In this document: positions 46,567 through 57,979 of the stretch, piece by piece | Layout: each line of letters begins with the position of its first letter | Position numbering within the stretch: position 1 is the first letter of the stretch | Assembly (NCBI GenBank): GCA_021521415.1 | Contig: JAIQDT010007658.1 | Location: 1-64,000 of the forward strand | Direction of reading: 5' to 3' | Length of the DNA: 64,000 nucleotides | Origin: Bidens hawaiensis | Taxonomy: Eukaryota > Streptophyta > Magnoliopsida > Asterales > Asteraceae | Notes under the pieces: generated by a model | The model's input: the letters and a program-made list of their open reading frames with translations, nothing else | Databases searched by the model: none | Told to the model about the DNA's origin: nothing | Program-made: the position numbers and the translations under genes

Positions 46567-47853
46567 TCAGAAAAAGTACTTCCTGAGATGGATAACATTC
46601 CCTGCCCTTGGTAACCTGTTGCCTTCCATAGTGAGCAAATGATATGCCCCATTTCCTGCCTCCGACTCGGTCATATAAGGACCTTCCCACTTAGGTGGTA
46701 GCTTTCCATCTACCGGATTGGTTGTATTCTGGAAGGCTTTCCTCAAGACAAGATCTCCTTTTTGGAATCTCCTGATCCTTATACTTTTGTTATATGCCCC
46801 AGCTACCCTTTGTTGATATGCCGCCATCCTGATCTTGGCTAGATCTCTCAGCTCTTCAACGGTATCCAAATCTTCGAGTAGGATTTCATTATAGGCTTCA
46901 AGATCACGGATGTTTGTTCTGGCTGTAGGTACCACCATATCTGTAGGGATTACAGCCTCTGATCCAAACACCAATGAGAAGGGTGTTTGGCCTGTTGCAT
47001 TCTTTGGTGTGGTTCTGTCAGCCCAAAGAACATAAGGAAGTTTCTCAGCCCACTTGCCTTTCTTGGATCCTAGTTTCTTCTTCAAGTTGATGATCTTGTT
47101 ACTTGATTCTGCTTGGTCATTGGCTTGAGGGTGAACTGGTGTAGAAGTAATCATCTTGATGCCACAACTCTCACAAAAGTTAGTAGTTCTTTTCCCAATA
47201 ATCTGGGATCCATTATCACAAACAATTTCAGATGAGATACCAAATCTAGTTATAATGTTTCTTTTAATGAAGGATATAACTTCCCTTTCTCGGACTTGTA
47301 CGAACGCTTCTGATTCAATCCATTTAGAGAAGTAGTCTGTCATAGCAGGCATAAAGAACTTTCCGCCTAGTGCCTTTGGTAGCTTGCCAACAATATCCAT
47401 TCCCCAAGTTCATGAAAGGCCATGAAGAGGATACATTGGTTATGCTGGCTGATGAAGGATGTTTCCATGCCTTTGGCAGGCATCACACTTCTTTGAATGC
47501 TCCATTGCATACTTCTTCATTGTTGGCCAAAAGTATCCAGTCCTAAGTATCCTGGAGAATAATTCTCTTCCCCCTGTGTGGTTGCCGCAATCACCCTCGT
47601 GGAAGTCTTGGAGTAACTCTTGTATTTCAGGATCCTCGATGCATCTCAAATAGGGACCTGCAAGAGATTTTTTATACATAGTATCTTGTAAAATAATGAA
47701 TTGTGATACCTTCAATTTGAAAGCTTTAGGGTTTTCCCCTGTAGGTATTTCTCCATCTTGAAGAAATTTCTTGATTGGAAGGATCCAAGATCCTGCTTTT
47801 GGAAAGGGTAAAGGATCCTTATGTTCTTCTGTGTAATCCACTGTTACCTCCAC
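46567..47853 (-). pseudogene. Tat integrase (element Y)
   Basis: The minus strand carries the zinc finger HTGGRELFSRILRTGYFWPT...KKCDACQRHG (about 47455-47590) and, in the next frame, the core with MDIVGKLP, VCDNGSQI and PQANDQAESSNK supplying the D, D and E. A conserved RTTPKNATGQTPFSLVFGSE and the C-terminal GDLVLRKAF...PKWEGPY...LRKYFF follow. A break near 47400-47440 separates finger and core; otherwise 277 residues are open. It would insert the element's DNA copy into chromosomes. Confidence 0.9.
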
Positions 47854-48119
47854 ATCTTCCTGTTCTCCAATTTCCGGAGACAGTATATGAATGATAGGTA
47901 TCTTTACATCATTCGGGATCTTTAATGATGATGCAAAGTTTGCTAAGGCATTTGCCCCAACATTTTATTCTCTCAGTACCTGTATGATACTAAACAACTC
48001 GAAGGATTTTGCTAATTCATTCACAATTTCTAAATATTTGACCATATTCTCACCTTTAATAGTATAAGAACCGTTCAAATGGTTAGTTATAAGTAAAGAG
48101 TCTATATAAACTTGAAGAT

Positions 48120-48340
48120 ACCGGATCCTCAATCTGTTTGGCTCAAAGTAAACCTGCGATGAGTGCTTCGTATTCTGTCTCATTGTTGGTGGCTTGGAAT
48201 GCACATGCGATGGACTGCGGTATTATGTCCCCATGTGGCGATTTTAATAGGATACCCAATCCTGTTCCTCTTATGTTGGATGCCCCATCAGTAAAGAGGA
48301 TCCAAGGATCCTTGGTTTCTTCTAGTTGCTAAACTTCTAG
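48120..48340 (-). pseudogene. Second (cellular-like) RNase H domain (element Y)
   Basis: Minus-strand reading DPWILFTDGASNIRGTGLGI and ATNNETEYEALIAGL gives the D and E positions of an RNase H fold. It lies between the retroviral RNase H and integrase. A stop follows shortly after. An extra RNase H here is characteristic of Tat-lineage elements (family knowledge). Confidence 0.8.
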
Positions 48341-48447
48341 ATCAGCTTCCTTCTGCATGTCACTACTGAAAACAGCCACAAAGTCTGCGAGTGCTTGTGA
48401 CTTAATGGTTGTTCTGGGCTCATACTGAATATCATATGCACTCAGCT

Positions 48448-49560
48448 TCACAGCCCACTGGCTATCCTTCCTGACAATTTTGGTTTTCTAAGCACATTCT
48501 TAACATAATAATTAGTTCTCAAAATAATAGTATGTGTTTCAAAACAGTGTCTCAACTTGGTTGAGGCCATAATCAAAGCAAGAACTAATTTTTCAAGGTG
48601 AAAATACCTGACCTTTGCATCTAAGAGGCTTTTACTTACATAATATACCATGTGCTATTGTCCTTCATGTTCCTTGGCCAGAACAACACTGAGTGCATTA
48701 ACTTACACAGCTAAGTACATGGACAGAGGGTCACCATCTATTGGTTTCATCAAAGTAGGCGTTGGGGATAGATAATCCTTAATAGCCTTTAGTGCATCCT
48801 CATGTCTCTAAGCCCATTCAAACTTTTTATTTTTCCTCATGATATCATAGAAGTCTTTGCACTTCTCTGAGGATCTGGAATGAATATGTTGAGAGCAGCT
48901 ATTCTTCCCGTCAATCTTTGGACATCCTTAGCGTTCATAGGAGACTTCAAGTTAATGATGGCTTCTATCTGCTCGGGGCTCGCTTCTATTCCTCTCTTGG
49001 TCACCATGTTTCCTAGAAATTTCCCAGCCTTAACACCAAAATGGCATTTTACGGGTTCAGTTTCATATTGTATTGATCTAGGATATTGAATGCTTCTTCA
49101 AGATCTCTAAGGTGATCCTCATCTCTCTTCGACTTCACCACCATGTCATCTATGTTGACTTCCATGGTCTTGCCCAACTGATCTTTTAACATCATGTTGA
49201 CCAGTCTTTGATATGTTACCCCTGCATTTCTTAGTCCAAATGGCATAGCAATATAACAGTATATGCCAGTAGGAGTCATGAATGTTGTATCCTCTTGATC
49301 AGATGGTTCCATATGAATTTGTTGAAACATAGAGGAAGCATCCATAAAGGTAAGCATCTCATGTCCTGCCATTGCATCCACCATGGAGTTTATATGTGGT
49401 AACGGGAAAGGATCTTTGGGGAATGCCTTGTTTAAATCAATGAAACCGACCCACACCCTCCACTTTCCATTCTTTTTAGAAACAACAACCACATTAGTCA
49501 ACCATCGAGGATACTTAACCTCTCTGATCATACCGGCCTTAAGAAGTTTTTCAATTTATT
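48448..49560 (-). pseudogene. Reverse transcriptase-RNase H (element Y)
   Basis: Open part 49049-49531: VKYPRWLTNVVVVSKKNGKW, PFPLPHINSMVDAMAGHEML, FMDASSMFQQI, TPTGIYCYIAMPFGLRNAGV and VNIDDMVVKS. The catalytic Asp pair is kept, but the usual Tyr before it is replaced (VNIDD rather than VYVDD). After stops, the connection and RNase H parts follow, with VYYVSKSLLDAKVRYFHLEK at 48580-48650. The start (about 49560-49620) and the middle (48660-49045) are broken by stops. Confidence 0.9.
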
Positions 49561-49859
49561 CTTGTATGATCGCGTTCCTCTCAGGAGCGGATTTCCTTCG
49601 CTTCTGATGGACGGGTTTAATGGAATTATCAAGGCATAACTTATGAGTAATCACCTCTTTCGAAATACCTGTCATGTCTGAAGTTTGAAGGCAAATGTGG
49701 ATTTTCGTCGTTTTAGGAAGGATACTATATCCTCATCGATCTCATTGGAGATACTGGATCCTGGGAAAACTTTCACATCTGGATCCTCGGGGTCCAAGGA
49801 TACTTCTTTTATATCTCGCTCCCGGGCCTCCACACGTTCCTAGGATGCTGTTGTGGTTG

Positions 49860-50270
49860 TTATGCGATCGTCTGTTTAGCTGTTGGCTTCATGGATGAAG
49901 AATAATAATTCTTGGCTTCGACTCGGTCACCTTCTATCCTTACTACTCCCCAAGAAGTTGGTAGTTTGATGCACTGATGGTAAGTAGAGGCTACAGCCTT
50001 CATTCCATGTAGCCAAGGCCTGCCCAAAATAACATTGCAACAAGATAGGTTATCAATAACACAAAATTTTTAGTAAGAATTTAACCCTTCAATGTATATT
50101 GGGAGTTTTATGTCCCCCAATGTTTTCTTGGTTTCGCCACTGAAACCAACAAGCACCGATGTCCTCGGGATGATCTCCGAGTCTGGAATATTCATTTTCT
50201 AGAGTACATCATGCTGGATGATGTTGACTGAGCTTCTACCATCGACTAGGATCCTGCGTACAAAATGGTT
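49860..50270 (-). pseudogene. Tat protease (element Y)
   Basis: Minus-strand reading VRRILVDGRSSVNIIQHDVL, with the active-site Asp in VDGRSS (usually VDGGSS). Then GFSGETKKTLGDIKLPI, and after a stop CNVILGRPWLHGMKAVASTY. Two in-frame stops. It is the retropepsin that would cut the polyprotein. Confidence 0.8.
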
Positions 50271-52344
50271 AGCGAAATAAATAAATTTACAATCAAACCG
50301 TCGTGTTGTGGATCCTGGATTCTTGTTTTATCTTCTTCATCAAAGAAGATTCTTTTGTCAGTCGTCAAAGTGGTGGATATGACCGGTCGTTCCCCGTTCT
50401 CCAAGTTGGTCTCTTTGGCATGTCTCTTAGCCGAGGAGAACGAAGTACCATATATATCTGAGCCGCCAGAGATAAAGTTGATCACTTGTGCATCTGGTGG
50501 AGGAGGAGTTTCTTTTTGCAGGACATCTTCAGGATCCTGGATCCTTGACTTTTTTCTCCCCAAGAGTTTCTTAAAATTGCCCTTGCTTAGGAGGTATCCA
50601 ATTTCCCTCCTTAAACCAATGCAGTCATCCGTTGTATGGCCAAAATCCTCATGGAAAGTGCACAATTAGGATTTGTCTCTGAATGTCGTTGAATTCTCGT
50701 TCTTTTGAGGCCACCTTACTTTCTTTCCTAGATCTTTTATGGCGCAAATCAAGCCATGATTATCCACAAAGAAGCAATACTCTGAGATGCTTGGGTAATC
50801 TTCATCATCATCTCCTTCTTCAACTGCTCGGACGTTTTGGTTGTTGAATTTGGAGTAAGGCTTCGAGTTGTTGTTTCTGAACGAGGATCCTTGTTTCTTG
50901 TCAGGAGATTCTTTATTCGTTTGAGACCCTAACCGTTCTTGGATCATTTTGTCATCCTCTAACCATATTAATCTAAGTGCCCTGTTCCTTACTTCATCTA
51001 AAGTCCTACAAGGAGTCATCACAAGATCATCATAAAAGGGGGAGCCCCTATTAAGCCCCATCTTGAAGGCTTCCACAGCCATAGCCATATCAAGATTAGG
51101 GATCTCTAGGACCTCCATACCAAACCTCGTGACAAAATACCCAAGGGATTCATCATTGGGTTGGACAACTCTATATAAGTCACTAGTTAACTTTTCAAAT
51201 TTCTTACTACAATAAAACTGAATGTTGAAAAAGTTAACTAAATGTGAAAAAGAAGTAACAAAAAAGGGAGGAAGACTTAGCAGCCATTTTAATGCAAATC
51301 CTGTTAGTTTGGATCCGAAACCCTTGCATAGACAAACCTCCTTGAGTCTTTCATGGATCGTATTGATCTCCATCCTCTCCCTGTATTGATCTACATGCTC
51401 TTCTGGATTAGTGGTTCCATCGTACACCTTCATGTTGGGTGTCTGAAATCTATTTGGGATTTCAGCATCACAAATAGGTGGAGCAAATCTAAAAACTTGT
51501 GGCTTCCTTCTGGTATTTCAGGGATTGGACGGACCACCCCTGGTACACTGGATATCATATCCTTAAGTTTCTGCAGTTCCTTAGCCATAGCTTGGTTGAT
51601 ACCTACATCCTGCATGGAACCACGATTAGCATCTAAGGATATAGGATCATGCATGTTACCTCTTTGTTGCGTGAATGTCGGCATTCCAGAAGAATAGCTG
51701 AGGTAAGAAGCATCTGCTACAGGAGTTGGTCCACCATAGGCGATGGTCTGCATGGGAATAATGTCTCCTTCATGGACCTTCGAAGACCTCTGATGCTGAA
51801 TTCTTGAGGATCCTTAGTGACATAGCCCAGAGGAACCTGGTTGAAGGAACGATGATCCTTGAGTCTGCTGACCCATTGACCCTGAATTAAGGACGGACGA
51901 TCCTTGTTGGAAAACTGAGGACCCCTGAGTTTGCTGACTCATGGATCCCGGTTGAAGGATGCATGGTCCATGAGTAGGTTGAGCCAAGGACCCTAGAGTG
52001 GTGAAATCTAGCATCCTAGGCATCAGGGGAGTTTGATCCTCTGCTGGCCTCTTGGTCCTCTTGAGATCTTCTATCTCCCGAAGGATCCTTTGGTTAGTCT
52101 TGTATTTTTGTTCCATGTAAGATTTAAGCTGTGAAAACATAGCAGAAACATCATTGTTAAAGTTAACCACCGAAGTGGCAAGAATGGTTTTTGAGCTCTG
52201 GAAGACTGGGATTTGTGTCTTGTTTCCATCTGCGGTGGTCCTTGGAGCTTCTGCAGCGGAGGAGGCATCGGTGGTAAGGTTCTTGATGAGTGAGAAACGG
52301 ATGAGGCATGGTTGATGAAGCAGAAGATTGTTGAGAGGCTATTG
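50246..52344 (-). pseudogene. Tat gag (element Y)
   Basis: Minus-strand gag in four pieces. The N-terminal SQQSSASS region lacks its ATG (ATA in place of the ATG seen in element X). Next come a MEQKYKTNQRILREIEDLK coiled-coil-like stretch with QQGSS repeats (51814-52170), then 51430-51753, and the capsid-like core at 50666-51433 (KVYDGTTNPEEHVDQYRERM, FNIQFYCSKKFEKLTSDLYR, ESLGYFVTRFGMEVLEI). A CHC-type finger CTFHEDFGHTTDDC lies at about 50620-50665. Several stops. Confidence 0.9.
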
Positions 52345-53073
52345 ATGGTTATATGGGTATGAAAGGTTGAATATTGATAAGGTATTTTCTGGATTATAGC
52401 ACCAATTTCCCCACGGTGGGAGCCAAATTGTTTTGGTTAAAAATCGTTTGAGGATCAAGTAACCAAATTTGTAAGGTGAGGTTTAGTGCTATGATGATAA
52501 TATCGGTTATGTAAAGATTTCAAACACAAACACGAGGATTTGTTACGAGGAAAGCCCTTGATCTTGTTCGGATCGCCGGCACAAAAACCCCGGGTGATGA
52601 AATATCGTCTATCACCACTATATTAATCTAAAAATCGGGTTACAAGGGTGGAATTTATGATCAAAGATTACAAAATAGCTAAGTGTGTGTATGAATTACT
52701 GAAAGTGTTTATGAATGTCAGCAGTAAGTGAATGTGTTCGTGCGTATGTGAGCGCGTAGTCCTAATTTTGATCATAACTCGTTATATAACAATAATAACA
52801 ACTAACTAGTCCTACATATCCGCCATTTTCCCACTATCTTCATCAATGACTTTTGACCACGTGTTTGACAAGTCCAGTAGCGAGATAAGTCTTGTAGCCG
52901 TTGCATCTGTTAAATATTAACCTACACACAAGAAACAATTGTTAAGAATACCAAGTACCGAGGATCCTGGATCCTGACACAACTCCAGAGCTCTTCAGAA
53001 GGATAACTGATCCAGACTCATCATTAAGAATAACATATCCTTAGTACTTAATTATTTGTGGCTCAACAATCAT

Positions 53074-53254
53074 ATCTGCTAGTAACTGCATTTTCGTTTT
53101 AGTAATCCTTATATTATGCTTCATTGATAACTAGTTTGGTGTATTGTTATAATTTATGGTTGAACTAAAGCATAATTTGTAGCTATGTAAACTGCTTTTT
53201 AATATTTTGTGGGTGCACACCGGTGTTTTTGATAAGTCTTGAGAAACCCTGATT
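53074..53254. other. CACTA interior between Y and solo LTR U
   Basis: AT-rich filler of the CACTA element, no coding pattern. Confidence 0.6.
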
Positions 53255-53259
53255 GTAAT

Positions 53260-55367
53260 TGTCACACCCCAAACCACGGCCTAGGTGTACGACACATATG
53301 TTTGTACCACATTTGTAAATAAATCATAGTTATGTGTTTAAAGCGGAAATTATAATTATGTGGATTAAAATATTATTATTTACAAGTCAAAAGACGGGAT
53401 TATAAAATACCCGTTTTAAGTATTACTTGTTTATACAAAAGATAACTTGTTTATGTTAAACCACCATTACAACCTTTTATATTAAAAAAAACGATCCGAA
53501 CCATCGGATATCTAAGCACTTCTAGCATTCCAAGCTCCTATTCTTGATTACTTACAAAATGTTTAGAAAAACGTCAGCAACACATGCTGGTGAATAAGCT
53601 GACGTATAAAATATTTTCTTTTACTTGATTATCCCTCGAGACATAACTTAGGCCCGGCCCATCGTGGCTTAGGAATAATCAAGATTTAAAACAAAAAAAA
53701 AACACAATTATAAACTTAAGTCATACACAAGACACCCCAGCATTCAACATTACTTAGGTACCATACGTATACACATGGTCAGTCTTACTCGGATGTAACT
53801 TAGGTCCGGCCCATCGTGGTGGAGGTCATGACCAGGTGTGGCGCGGTGCGCCCACCGACTTTTTACCACATATGTAAGGATCCAAAAAAATGTACACGAC
53901 AGTCTAAGGGCTAGAGATTACTTTTGTTTATAATGTTTTAGAGACAAGTAATCTCATGTAATTCATTTCATTTATTTGACTCGATTAAACAAGTTTATAA
54001 AGTTTGGCGTATTCACCTTTTCTTTTGATTAACTTCAATACACTTATTGAGAGTCTTTCCCTTTCTTTGCTATCTCGCATCTATAGTACGAGTATAACCT
54101 TTTGTTAGTCGGATCTTAAATCCGGCTAAAGACCTTTAGTCTCTTTTTAAAATCTTTAACTCGATTATATTTTCTTTATGAACCTTTAGTTCAAAACATT
54201 CTTTCTTTACCTTAAACTTTTTAGTTTAAAAGTATCTTTTCTTTCTTTTCTTTTATAAGTTAAACTCTTTCTTTTAACTTATTTACTTTTCTTTTCTTTT
54301 ATAAGATAAATCTTTAGTTTAACTTATTTTATTTTTCTTAAAATACTACGTTTCTTCTTCTTTAAGAAATGTATACTTTTATTTTACTTATTATCTAAGA
54401 ATAATAATAAACTTAATAATAATAATTACAGCAAAGAATCACTTTATATATATCTTTCTTTTGTTTACATTCTTTGTTACGTTTTCCTTTATTATCTATA
54501 TAGGTATCGAGTATATCCTCGACTTAGGGTTTTAAGCCTTTTAAATATTTTATTATTATTTTACTCGGGCATTACACCTACCTTAGTTGGCTTATAGAAA
54601 CCCTATGCAATCGAGCATCACTTCGACGCCGCTTCATTTTCTTGAACTTCTTGATCAACCCTTCCTTTGACACGTTTATCTAGGCATCCAATCTTCACGA
54701 AACGTACTTCGAGATGGACCTGGGTCGTCTCAAAATGGCTTGGACTTCAAAATAGTGTCATCGATGATTGGTACACACTTCGAGATATCTTTGGTTATTG
54801 CACGAAAATCAAGGAAATTGGGCACATTTTACGAGGTGATCGAGGGCACGCTTCACGAGGCTTAGAGATATGTTTAGAGAGAGAATGATGTGTGAATTTT
54901 GGTGTGAGAAATGGACTGGCCAGAGCTTGCTATTCATTGGCATTTCCAGGGACCATCGCGATACGCAATGGCCCCTTGGTCAGCCCGTCGCGTATCGCAA
55001 CGTATGCTGATGACATGCCCTATAGATTTGCCATGTGGCGACACGTGACAAACGTGATGCCACGTGGTGACACGTGGCGAACATTGTGCCACGTGTGGAC
55101 ACGTGTCAACACCTGTCAGACCACGTCATCGCGATAGGTGATGACTTTGGTGTCTTTAGGTATCGCGTATCGCCCTCAGCCCAAACCTTGGGTTCTGGAA
55201 TAAGCCCTTGGCGATACGAAATGGGTTTGTCCTTTGACCCGTCCCGTATCGCTACGGGACAGGAAAACAAAATTTTCATTTTTAACCCTGGAGTTTATAA
55301 CTTATCACTTTTGGTCCTTTTTACTTTGAACTTGGCAACTTTGATCCAAAACATTCGTGATGTTACA
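53260..55367 (-). mobile_element. Solo LTR U (TSD GTAAT)
   Basis: On the minus strand it begins TGTAACATCACGAATG and ends GGGGTGTGACA. Perfect 5-bp duplications GTAAT flank it (53255-53259, 55368-55372). No internal domain, so a solo LTR, 2.1 kb. It is the complete relative of copy S at 8351-10198, and shows that S lacks about 30 bases at its start. It contains CATCGCG-type palindromes at 54945-55260. Confidence 0.9.
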
Positions 55368-55571
55368 GTAATTTTTATCTGTAATGTTTGTTTTGTGCTT
55401 CGTTGGTAGCTTTCTATGGTGTATTCTTATCATCTACAGCCAAATTGAAGTTTAACTTGCCATTATCTGAATTACTTTCTTCATTGTGTGGGTTACACCT
55501 TCTTTGTTACCTATGGTTTGTGCTTGTGGTTTCGTATTGCTGGATGTGTTTTGCCTCAGTATTTAGAGGCT

Positions 55572-55797
55572 GTCTTTTGCCGGCGGTCGTTCAACAATGT
55601 CTATGGTAGCGAGGGTTCTTCGTCGCCGGCGGTCATTCAATGACGCCTATGGTAGCGGGGTTTTTCGTTGCCGACGTTCGTTCAACGACGTCTATGGTAG
55701 CAAGGGTTTATCCTTTCCATCGGTCTTTCAACAACACCTATGGTAGCGTGGGTTTTCCATTGTCGCGGTTGCTCAATGACACCTATAGTAGCTTGTA
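55572..55797. repeat. 45/46-bp tandem repeat
   Basis: CTATGGTAGC recurs with starts near 55601, 55647, 55692, 55738 and, as CTATAGTAGC, 55783. Each unit also has a GCCGGCGGTC(G/A)TTCAA-like part. The alternating 45/46 spacing does not suit coding. Confidence 0.85.
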
Positions 55798-56280
55798 ATC
55801 AATTCTAGGAAGAGGTCGTTTTTTGTTATAATTGAGATTAGGTAGTTCAATCAAACTGTATTTGTATTTGATTTCGATAGTTATTGTTGTCTTTGTGTTT
55901 AACTTTTAGGGTTTAATCAATTTGATTGTTGAGTTAAAGTGTTATATGATTAAAAGCATATAAGGTCAGGCGAAAAATTACAGCCACAAGCCATTACTTA
56001 CTGAAATATGCATACTTTATTTGCATGGTTAGTTAATTTGTCTTCTTTAAAATTCCGATGTAGTTCTGTTTCATGAAGCAACTCTACCACTGAGAGGGCA
56101 ATGAGTGGTGTTGAAACTTCTTACATCATTTGGGTGGTATGTGAAAGCTAATGCATTTGATAGTCGGAACATATTTTATATACCGTCTCATTTGCATAAG
56201 GTAATTTTTTTCTAGTATTTAATTCCTTCTGTTCTTCACAATTTCATGTTTAGCTACATTGTTTCTTCATTATTAGGTTG

Positions 56281-56400
56281 AACAGTTTGCATATTCCGCA
56301 AGTTAAGGAGATTAAAAAATCCACGGGAAAAGGCGTAGTAGCGGCTGCAGCACTTGCAGATTACGGGTTGGGATTTGCCTTCACAAAAAGTCAAGTGTAA
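56281..56400 (+). pseudogene. Captured exon-like fragment in the CACTA element
   Basis: The short open stretch KEIKKSTGKGVVAAAALADY followed by GLGFAFTKSQV and a stop (TAA, 56398-56400) looks like the last exon of a host gene: compositionally ordinary protein just after an AG (about 56277). I do not recognise the gene. CACTA elements often carry such pieces. Confidence 0.4.
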
Positions 56401-57624
56401 TCCCTCATCCAAGCATTGCTCTATCATCATCTCATAAGGAATGGAACAAGAACAAGAAACAACTGATGTAAAGTTAATATTATTGATGATAAATATACAC
56501 GGTTGATTGTAGTTGTTGATATGAACGGTTGATTAACTGTTTTCATAACCGTTCATAATCAACTGTCTGACAACGTTTGACAATACATAACATAACCTAA
56601 ATATCTACTGATCGGGCTACATGCCCATTAGACATCAAATACACACATAGGCTTCTAAATATATGTTCAGCCCATTTAATACATAAACTAAATACATAGA
56701 CCTAATAACAAATAAAACGTAAATATATTTTCCTTTGAGCAGCTTCCAATCTTGATTTTATCTTGATCAGGAGATTAACAATTTCAACAAGTCCGTAGTT
56801 TTAACCGAAACCGAATAGCCCACTTGACCTCAAGCCACTCCAATCAGATTGCAAACACCCGATTAACCAGTCACAAACTATTATGGGGTTACGAATATAC
56901 TTGGTTTGGATTGGTTTAATCATTTGGGTCTTTAAGTTTCGGGTTAACCGATTCATCTGAGGAGGTTTCACTCCCATTTTTATAAAATATATGAACAGCT
57001 TATTTGTTTATGATATTAGTAACCCAATATTTAAGCCTAGTTGTTAATATGATTTGATTATCTTTCATCGTAGGGTTTAATTGACTCTTTGGTTGTTTAG
57101 ATGATTCATATTTGATCTGATTTTGTTGATTTTTTTACCTTAATACGTTGACTAAATTAATCATAAAATATCGTGGAATGGAGTGATTTTATTTTGATTG
57201 TACGGTTGTTTATATATTTAACTATGTTTTGTTAGGTAATTTTTACGATTCGGGACTTCGGGTGAAGACGTCGGCTCGGGTTGCAAGGGTGAAGACGTCG
57301 GTTCGGAAGTTATTGTTTATTAATTACTTCATTTTTAAACATATATGTTTGTGGTACTTTGGGTTGGGTTTTGTATATGTATATCAACTTTTATATATTG
57401 TGTTTCCAGAATTCTAGCTAATTGAAAAAAATATACCCCTTATCAAAGGTGCGGTTGTCTATTTATAGATGCGGTCATGAATTTAACAGAAGATGCGATG
57501 CCCTTGTAGTTATTTAAAGATACGGTTCTAATATCCAAAAGGTTAGAGTCTATAAGGTGCGTTCCTATTACCGCACCTTAAAGCCAAAATCACCTCACCA
57601 ATTTTGGCATGTTTTGGACTAGTG

Positions 57625-57979
57625 ACATATAGCTAGTATCATATCTTCAAGTGTTGTTATTAACATATTTTTAATACTTGCGGTAGAGATCTTTTGGAAT
57701 ATCGGATAAGGCCAAATGCTATTCCTATCCATCGTATGCGGCAAACTGGATTCCACAAAAAAGTATCTACAACCTTTTGGGAATGTCCACTGGCTATCAA
57801 ATTTTAACCCTTTCATTTGTCAACCCTTATATACATATTTAATATCCTTATACCATTTCAACATCCCCTCAACTTGTACTATTAAACTTATTAACTTCAT
57901 CTATATATAACAATATCTGAAAACATATAAGCAAACAACAAAAACATAAAATCAAACCGTTAGAGGTCAAATATCAGCA
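57625..57979 (+). promoter_or_regulatory. Remaining proximal promoter of NRT2 copy B
   Basis: Only 355 bases of native upstream sequence remain next to the gene; the continuation is 15.4 kb away at 42207-42241. A TATA-like CTATATATAA is kept at 57901-57910, 70 bases before the ATG. 57731-57979 is nearly identical to copy A; 57625-57730 is clearly diverged. Confidence 0.7.

Larger units (their letters stand above)
42582..53068 (-). mobile_element. Tat-type gypsy element Y, full length (TSD ATCAT)
   Basis: LTRs 42582-43233 and 52429-53068 (about 645 bases, roughly 95% alike by eye) are flanked by perfect ATCAT duplications (42577-42581, 53069-53073). The minus strand is sense: the primer-binding-like TTTGGCTCCCACCGTGGGG abuts the right LTR and a TTGGGGGCAAT purine tract abuts the left. 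Order on the minus strand: gag, protease, reverse transcriptase, RNase H, a second RNase H, integrase, then a long 3' region with an antisense gene. Two RNase H domains and an extra antisense frame are features known from the Tat/Ogre lineage of Ty3/gypsy. Confidence 0.95.
42242..57624. mobile_element. CACTA element Z (TSD ACA), carrying nested insertions
   Basis: Left end CACTACTACAAAATTG (42242); right end ...GGACTAGTG (57624), degenerate but still ending in TAGTG. Three-base duplications ACA flank it (42239-42241, 57625-57627), the CACTA hallmark. Both ends share the subterminal motif AGGTGCGGT in both orientations (left 42283-42375, right 57445-57585). Removing element Y and solo LTR U leaves about 2.8 kb without a recognisable transposase, so it is non-autonomous. 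It stands 355 bases upstream of the NRT2-B start codon. Confidence 0.85.
55373..57624. other. Right part of CACTA element Z
   Basis: Non-coding except for the exon-like piece at 56281-56400. It includes the 45-bp repeat at 55572-55797, a short repeat of GGTGAAGACGTCGG at about 57258-57305, and AGGTGCGGT-type subterminal repeats from 57445. Confidence 0.6.
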
